Below, in pieces: positions 41,501 to 42,843 of a DNA stretch of 42,843 bases (position 1 is its first letter; each line of letters begins with the position of its first letter). The translations under genes were made by a program, and so were the position numbers. The stretch comes from an uncultured Flavobacteriaceae bacterium. GTDB taxonomy: Bacteria; Bacteroidota; Bacteroidia; Flavobacteriales; Flavobacteriaceae. The notes beneath the pieces were generated by a model, which worked only from the letters and a program-made list of their open reading frames with translations, did no database searches and was not told the origin of the DNA. The DNA lies in the NCBI GenBank assembly GCA_937924845.1, contig CALDUQ010000022.1, positions 1-42,843 of the forward strand, given 5' to 3'.

Positions 41501-42843
41501 ACCCATGTGCTGAACCAGCTAATAGTAGTATAACAGATAGTGATCCTACTAACCCTATCTGGGCTGCTGCTGATTGTGACGGGGATGGAACCACAAATGT
41601 TCCTGATAATGAGCCGTATAACCCATGTGTAGATAATGGTGTTGTAGGTGACGAAGATTTTACAAACCCACTTTGGCTACAAGCCGACTGTGATGGCGAC
41701 GGAACTATAAATGGGGAGGAAGATCCCTCAGAAATTTTTGAACCATGTTTGGATAATGGAATCCAAGGAGATGAGGATGTAAGTAATTTAATTTGGCTAC
41801 AAGCTGATTGCGATGGTGATGGCGAAACAAATGGAGAAGAATTAAATATGGGTACAGAATATTTTAACCCATGTGATCATACTGTTTCTGTTGAACAAGT
41901 TGACCCTTTAAGTCCTGGGACATCTGCGCAAAGCGGATATGAAATTTGGGCTGCAGCTGATTGCGATGGAGATGGAACTACAAACGAAAATGAAACACCA
42001 GGTGAAGTTTTTAATCCTTGTGAAGACGATGGGGTTGTTGGTGATCATGATCCTGATAATGTGATATGGCAGCAAGCTGATTGTGATGGTGATGGCACAC
42101 CAAATGGAGCTGATCCGAAACCATTAGATCCATGTGTTGATAATGGTATAGATGAAGATTTTGTTGCAACTAACCCTATATGGGCTGCAGCCGATTGTGA
42201 TGGTGATGGCGAGCCTAACGGAGAAGACATGGAGCCATACAATCCTTGTATAGATTTTAATATGAGCAATATTGATTTAACTGCCACCGATTCTGATTGG
42301 TATAATGCCGACTGTGATGGTGATGGCGTATCAAACGGTTCTGAAGTCGATCCAGAAATTGATGGTATAGTCACAGATCCTTCAAATCCTTGTGAATATG
42401 ATGTAACAATCCAAACATTACAAACTTCTGATGCTTGGGCTTTAGCCGATTGTGATGGCGATGGGACTAGAAATGGAGACGAAAGTTCACCGTTAAATGT
42501 GCTAAAACCATGTGTTGATGACGGTATTGTAGGTGACGAGGATATAACAAATCCAATATGGGCAAGTGCTGATTGTGACGGTGACGGAACTCCTAATGTT
42601 TCGGATGATGAACCATTTAATCCATGTGTAGATGATGGAGTTATAGGTGATGAAGATGCAACAAATTCAATTTGGTCTAATGCTGATTGCGATGGTGATG
42701 GTACACCAAACTCAGAAGAAGAACCAGGTGAAATATATGATCCATGTGCGGATAACGGCATAGAAGGTGATGAAGATTTATCAAATGAAATATGGGTGAA
42801 TGCAGATTGTGATGGTGATGGGACTATAAATGGAGTTGATATT
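35581..42843 (+). CDS. Giant secreted multidomain repeat protein (3' end beyond window)
   Basis: One open frame of 2421 codons runs from ATG 35581 to the window edge without a stop. A signal peptide is at 1-36 (cleavage near NLFSQT). The N-terminal region of about 700 aa is cysteine-containing and has no family that I recognise. TSP3-like stretches lie at about 736-785 and 938-1040 (DDDGDGLID, DTDMDGLPN, DSDNDGIYD). A jelly-roll domain resembling CBM or DUF642 is at about 789-936. Five tandem domains of about 114 aa follow at 1098-1650, a DUF11-like domain at about 1741-1870, and 13 DCDGDG units to the end. The Asp-rich loops should bind calcium. The composition fits a type IX secretion substrate for surface adhesion, but the C-terminal sorting domain is unseen. 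Confidence 0.9.
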   Translation, partial: MIEKLHLIKRYFSTKLLSTVLVFVMFSVNLFSQTPTQLYGMEITSVGSATTAGQGYFATTAGATGDNNTGICFDFTFESRNHISNNSFVRQVPDNGNNDANHSGTDALGVFSDANLEINGTGADSFNENVLHSTEVRWVVNLNAGGGSPNFTGLSNPYLVIPNGPEIRGARIHRLTFTDCEGNPYELVEVARQDSPEGIYYDPALYANGVLQAASCGTACSTRDVGPKFAIFQIMGDVTCITAVYRNVWDSNKTGSTDGINWYITDDLPGLPECSDPNLNVADTISYLTEFPKSSFGDEDCDGGTVSNLFEINQSTNPFSNPDDDLAPPIVCDPGFERHTVYHANESDSFLPGGTLVTTTLTTLSGSPSITTSNASALESAFVNTSNNIVDGGTLIYKTEDGDSGTIEYEFCAPITDPYIYIGKTGVEINTTIEIFEIDGVTPIPLKPLDGEPGFVTQADTNLITANRNNEQGIVQIQDGIARSSILVKFVNKAPHTADWWRFGLGVCVPELDNSTPQCPISLKSWQIGGVEQRKVYVDARGYAYIANDESCSESSIGDMIFPIAGPTCGVIVDIPGFEDCLTTGCENIIPSGPFFTSPDPITTTNDCGETTIDLKDFNNPAYVPSSATISFHSGSPATSANLMSNTVVDTNGTYYVAYTEAIPGSIAVAYQQVNVTIIACDPCEEAVESLISICDQINGDANHPLAALDCDFGGETNISECNAGKDANDPADDSKENCCNGIDDDGDGLIDNLDVVDCVDTDMDGLPNQCDIDDDNDGIIDVDEFTCGGFLDDPKFDTSFNSNTDPTMGWVLENNAIYSGSFDAARFSFSSNVYNGILRQVITTTPGNEYTVSFGIRRERGSGSVSIQVLADGESLGVFSVSSNSGANLNNLLSVIFTASSSTATIEFRDVTNSSLVTVSAGNGSDLILDNVEICEGGDSDGDGILDSLDLDSDNDGIYDIDEVGQGSLDANNNGVIDSMEMSGGDIDMDGLADEVEASNGDNNGLPTIDTDNDGTPNNVDLDSDGDGCSDANEASSNAGADNNDGGEFGEENAVYTMMSSSLITVNGEVVSAMPYGTPNGSYLVDDFTNSVCNDPCAITAIDITNVSACDDNSTTTNSADDVFTFDAEISFSNAPSGGNLNLFVTGQTTPIASVAVSTITGSSHKFVGISQSAVAGGSSLNLTSQFSNETACSFASTNAVTVPDVCSTPLCDISLISVSDVSACSNASTVPDASDDTFTADVSVAFTNAPTTGNLEILREGSSTVLSTISVTGLTSPYVFNDVSFAANGTTSDLTARFSASTSCTLTETDVLTAPSGCSAAVCSITAIASSAVSACNDNGTSMITTDDFFTADLTITFSTPPSTGNLELFVNGETTARAVVAVGSLSSTTSHVFSGVQLPTTGTDVSVEAKFSAETACTFVNATTVTAPSSCSVVNCSITDINATNVSLCNNNGTTADTTDDFFTTDIEVVFSGASSTGNLELYTGGLPVSGTAIASTSISGLTSPYKFIGVRLPANGAALDLSAKFSAASPACEYSETNVVTAPSDCSVACNITLMEVSNLSSCDPISNTYTADVEVTFAGAPTTGNLLLTGDVSQVVALSGITSPYTFTGVTLPANGNAINLTATFSDDGSCSFSTVSGATTNVASCSIVPIVKNDCTSSDPNAIVIESTNSVIMADYPPISGALTVHSGTPVGVANQIGTDGYIATNSVTYYLADLNGGVYTELGPIKAEAINCDIELKTVKTLDSTDATPNEGDIVTFDITVTNESPLNTATSVSLVDLIPIQLTPTANNGNVTQGVYNGTTWNIGSLIAGSDASITIEGIVKIGTDGQIITNNTTAAIASTTGTLTQSPDNDLTEMVVVDGCLDSDGDGTCDSVDPEPNNPCVGGNLSQVDLAQTNSQWYVADCDGDGVPNGSEVNPPTGGTVTDPNEQCDFDETLQTLTPSPKWLLSDCDGDGTNNGDENPRESLDPCAEPANSSITDSDPTNPIWAAADCDGDGTTNVPDNEPYNPCVDNGVVGDEDFTNPLWLQADCDGDGTINGEEDPSEIFEPCLDNGIQGDEDVSNLIWLQADCDGDGETNGEELNMGTEYFNPCDHTVSVEQVDPLSPGTSAQSGYEIWAAADCDGDGTTNENETPGEVFNPCEDDGVVGDHDPDNVIWQQADCDGDGTPNGADPKPLDPCVDNGIDEDFVATNPIWAAADCDGDGEPNGEDMEPYNPCIDFNMSNIDLTATDSDWYNADCDGDGVSNGSEVDPEIDGIVTDPSNPCEYDVTIQTLQTSDAWALADCDGDGTRNGDESSPLNVLKPCVDDGIVGDEDITNPIWASADCDGDGTPNVSDDEPFNPCVDDGVIGDEDATNSIWSNADCDGDGTPNSEEEPGEIYDPCADNGIEGDEDLSNEIWVNADCDGDGTINGVDI
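37786..38700 (+). other. TSP3-like calcium-binding stretches flanking a jelly-roll domain
   Basis: Within the giant protein, 37786-37935 encodes NGIDDDGDGLIDN and VDTDMDGLPNQCDIDDDNDG. 38392-38700 encodes DSDGDGILDSLDLDSDNDGIYD and related DxDxDG loops. Between them (37946-38388) is a beta-rich, jelly-roll-like region beginning near GFLDDPKFDTSFNSN, with GNEYTVSFGIRRERG and ending ILDNVEICEGG, the layout of carbohydrate-binding or DUF642-like domains. The Asp spacing matches thrombospondin type 3 repeats. The carbohydrate-binding role is inferred. Confidence 0.7.
38872..40530 (+). repeat. Five tandem domains of about 114 aa inside the giant gene
   Basis: Unit starts are 38872, 39217, 39553, 39895 and 40240, giving periods of 345, 336, 342 and 345 bp. 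The last unit is shorter (291 bp, ending 40530). Each unit begins C-x-I-T/S and has VSxC, then DDxFT, then FxxAPxTGNLEL, SPYxFxGV and FSxxTxCxF, with three or four conserved cysteines. They are beta-rich and in phase with the reading frame. No family name is recognised. Confidence 0.85.
40801..41190 (+). other. DUF11-like (conserved repeat) domain
   Basis: Residues about 1741-1870 read IELKTVKTLDSTDATPNEGD followed by IVTFDITVTNESPLNTATSVSLVDLIPIQL. Next come TWNIGSLIAGSDASITIEG and NNTTAAIASTTGTLTQSPDN. The pattern (T-x-x-x-P-x-x-G-D-x-V-x-F-x-I-T-V-x-N ... V-x-L-x-D-x-L-P) is the DUF11 beta-sandwich common in secreted bacterial surface proteins. It links the 114-aa units to the DCDGDG array. 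Confidence 0.8.
41290..42843 (+). repeat. Array of 13 DCDGDG units with a 1002-bp higher-order repeat
   Basis: Each unit reads W-x-x-A-DCDGDG-x-x-N-G-x-E followed by a spacer with PCxDxGxxGDED in most copies. Tryptophan codons fall at 41296, 41434, 41560, about 41674, 41794, 41950, 42068, 42182, 42298, 42436, 42559 and two more to the end. Units 9-13 correspond to units 1-5 at an offset of 999-1002 bp (41296 to 42298, 41434 to 42436), with matching spacers, such as GSEVxPxxGxVTDP and DxTxQTL. The repeat therefore has an eight-unit superperiod. It continues beyond the window. Confidence 0.85.

Noticed and set aside
42045-42761. Minus-strand frame of 238 codons rich in PSPSQS repeats opposite the giant gene
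   Set aside because: PSPSQS is simply the antisense reading of the DCDGDG codons. The plus frame has the signal peptide, sensible domains and continuous coding.
41290-42843. Tandem repeats as a CRISPR array
   Set aside because: Repeats are codon-phased, diverge between units and lie inside one open frame. No uniform spacers are present.

Overview
The window (about two-thirds A+T) reads as chromosome of a marine-type Flavobacteriaceae (Bacteroidetes). The reasons are the TAnnTTTG -7 promoter boxes, the absence of Shine-Dalgarno spacing logic, an Oar-type TonB-dependent receptor, DUF2807 and DUF6495-like proteins, the rpsF-rpsR-rplI order, and a giant secreted protein with thrombospondin-type-3 and DUF11-like modules typical of type IX secretion cargo. 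The genus is not determinable from the sequence alone.

Layout. Positions 1-4655 are the right-hand end of an integrative element: a truncated primase-like gene with a zinc-finger N-terminus, a DUF3987 ATPase, an excisionase-like HTH protein, an unrecognised membrane/coiled-coil protein and a tyrosine recombinase. The element ends in a 20-base fragment that fits the 3' end of a tRNA gene, followed by that tRNA's probable terminator. Just outside lie a 52-aa very basic protein and a HipBA-type toxin-antitoxin pair. From 6.6 to 12.4 kb come a cell-wall hydrolase-like protein, guaB and purB (purine synthesis), a secreted DUF2807 protein, and the ribosomal operon rpsF-rpsR-rplI. From 12.5 to 17.7 kb come a 1058-aa TonB-dependent receptor, a DUF6495-like gene and hisS.

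From 23.0 down to 17.7 kb a compact minus-strand operon encodes kynurenine catabolism: kynureninase, kynurenine 3-monooxygenase, a 2-aminomuconate deaminase-like RidA protein, a semialdehyde dehydrogenase and an SDR protein lacking the canonical YxxxK pair. The two ring-cleavage steps (3-hydroxyanthranilate dioxygenase and ACMS decarboxylase) are not in the window. Then follow a methyltransferase, msrA, a zinc-ribbon-family protein whose four cysteines are gone, a Nif3-family gene interrupted by one in-frame stop, lpxK, a TetR regulator with a palindromic operator candidate, a 7TM-HD (PgpH-type) phosphodiesterase, a thiolase, an NlpC/P60 peptidase, an MFS transporter pseudogene with four lesions, and an acyl-CoA carboxylase beta subunit.

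The last 7.26 kb (35581 to the window end) are one uninterrupted open reading frame of at least 2421 codons. It encodes a signal peptide, Cys-rich N-terminal regions, TSP3-like calcium-binding stretches, five tandem domains of about 114 aa, a DUF11-like domain, and an array of 13 W-x-x-A-DCDGDG units. That array carries a higher-order repeat of about 1002 bp (334 aa). The reading frame runs off the window, so its C-terminus and any sorting signal are unseen.
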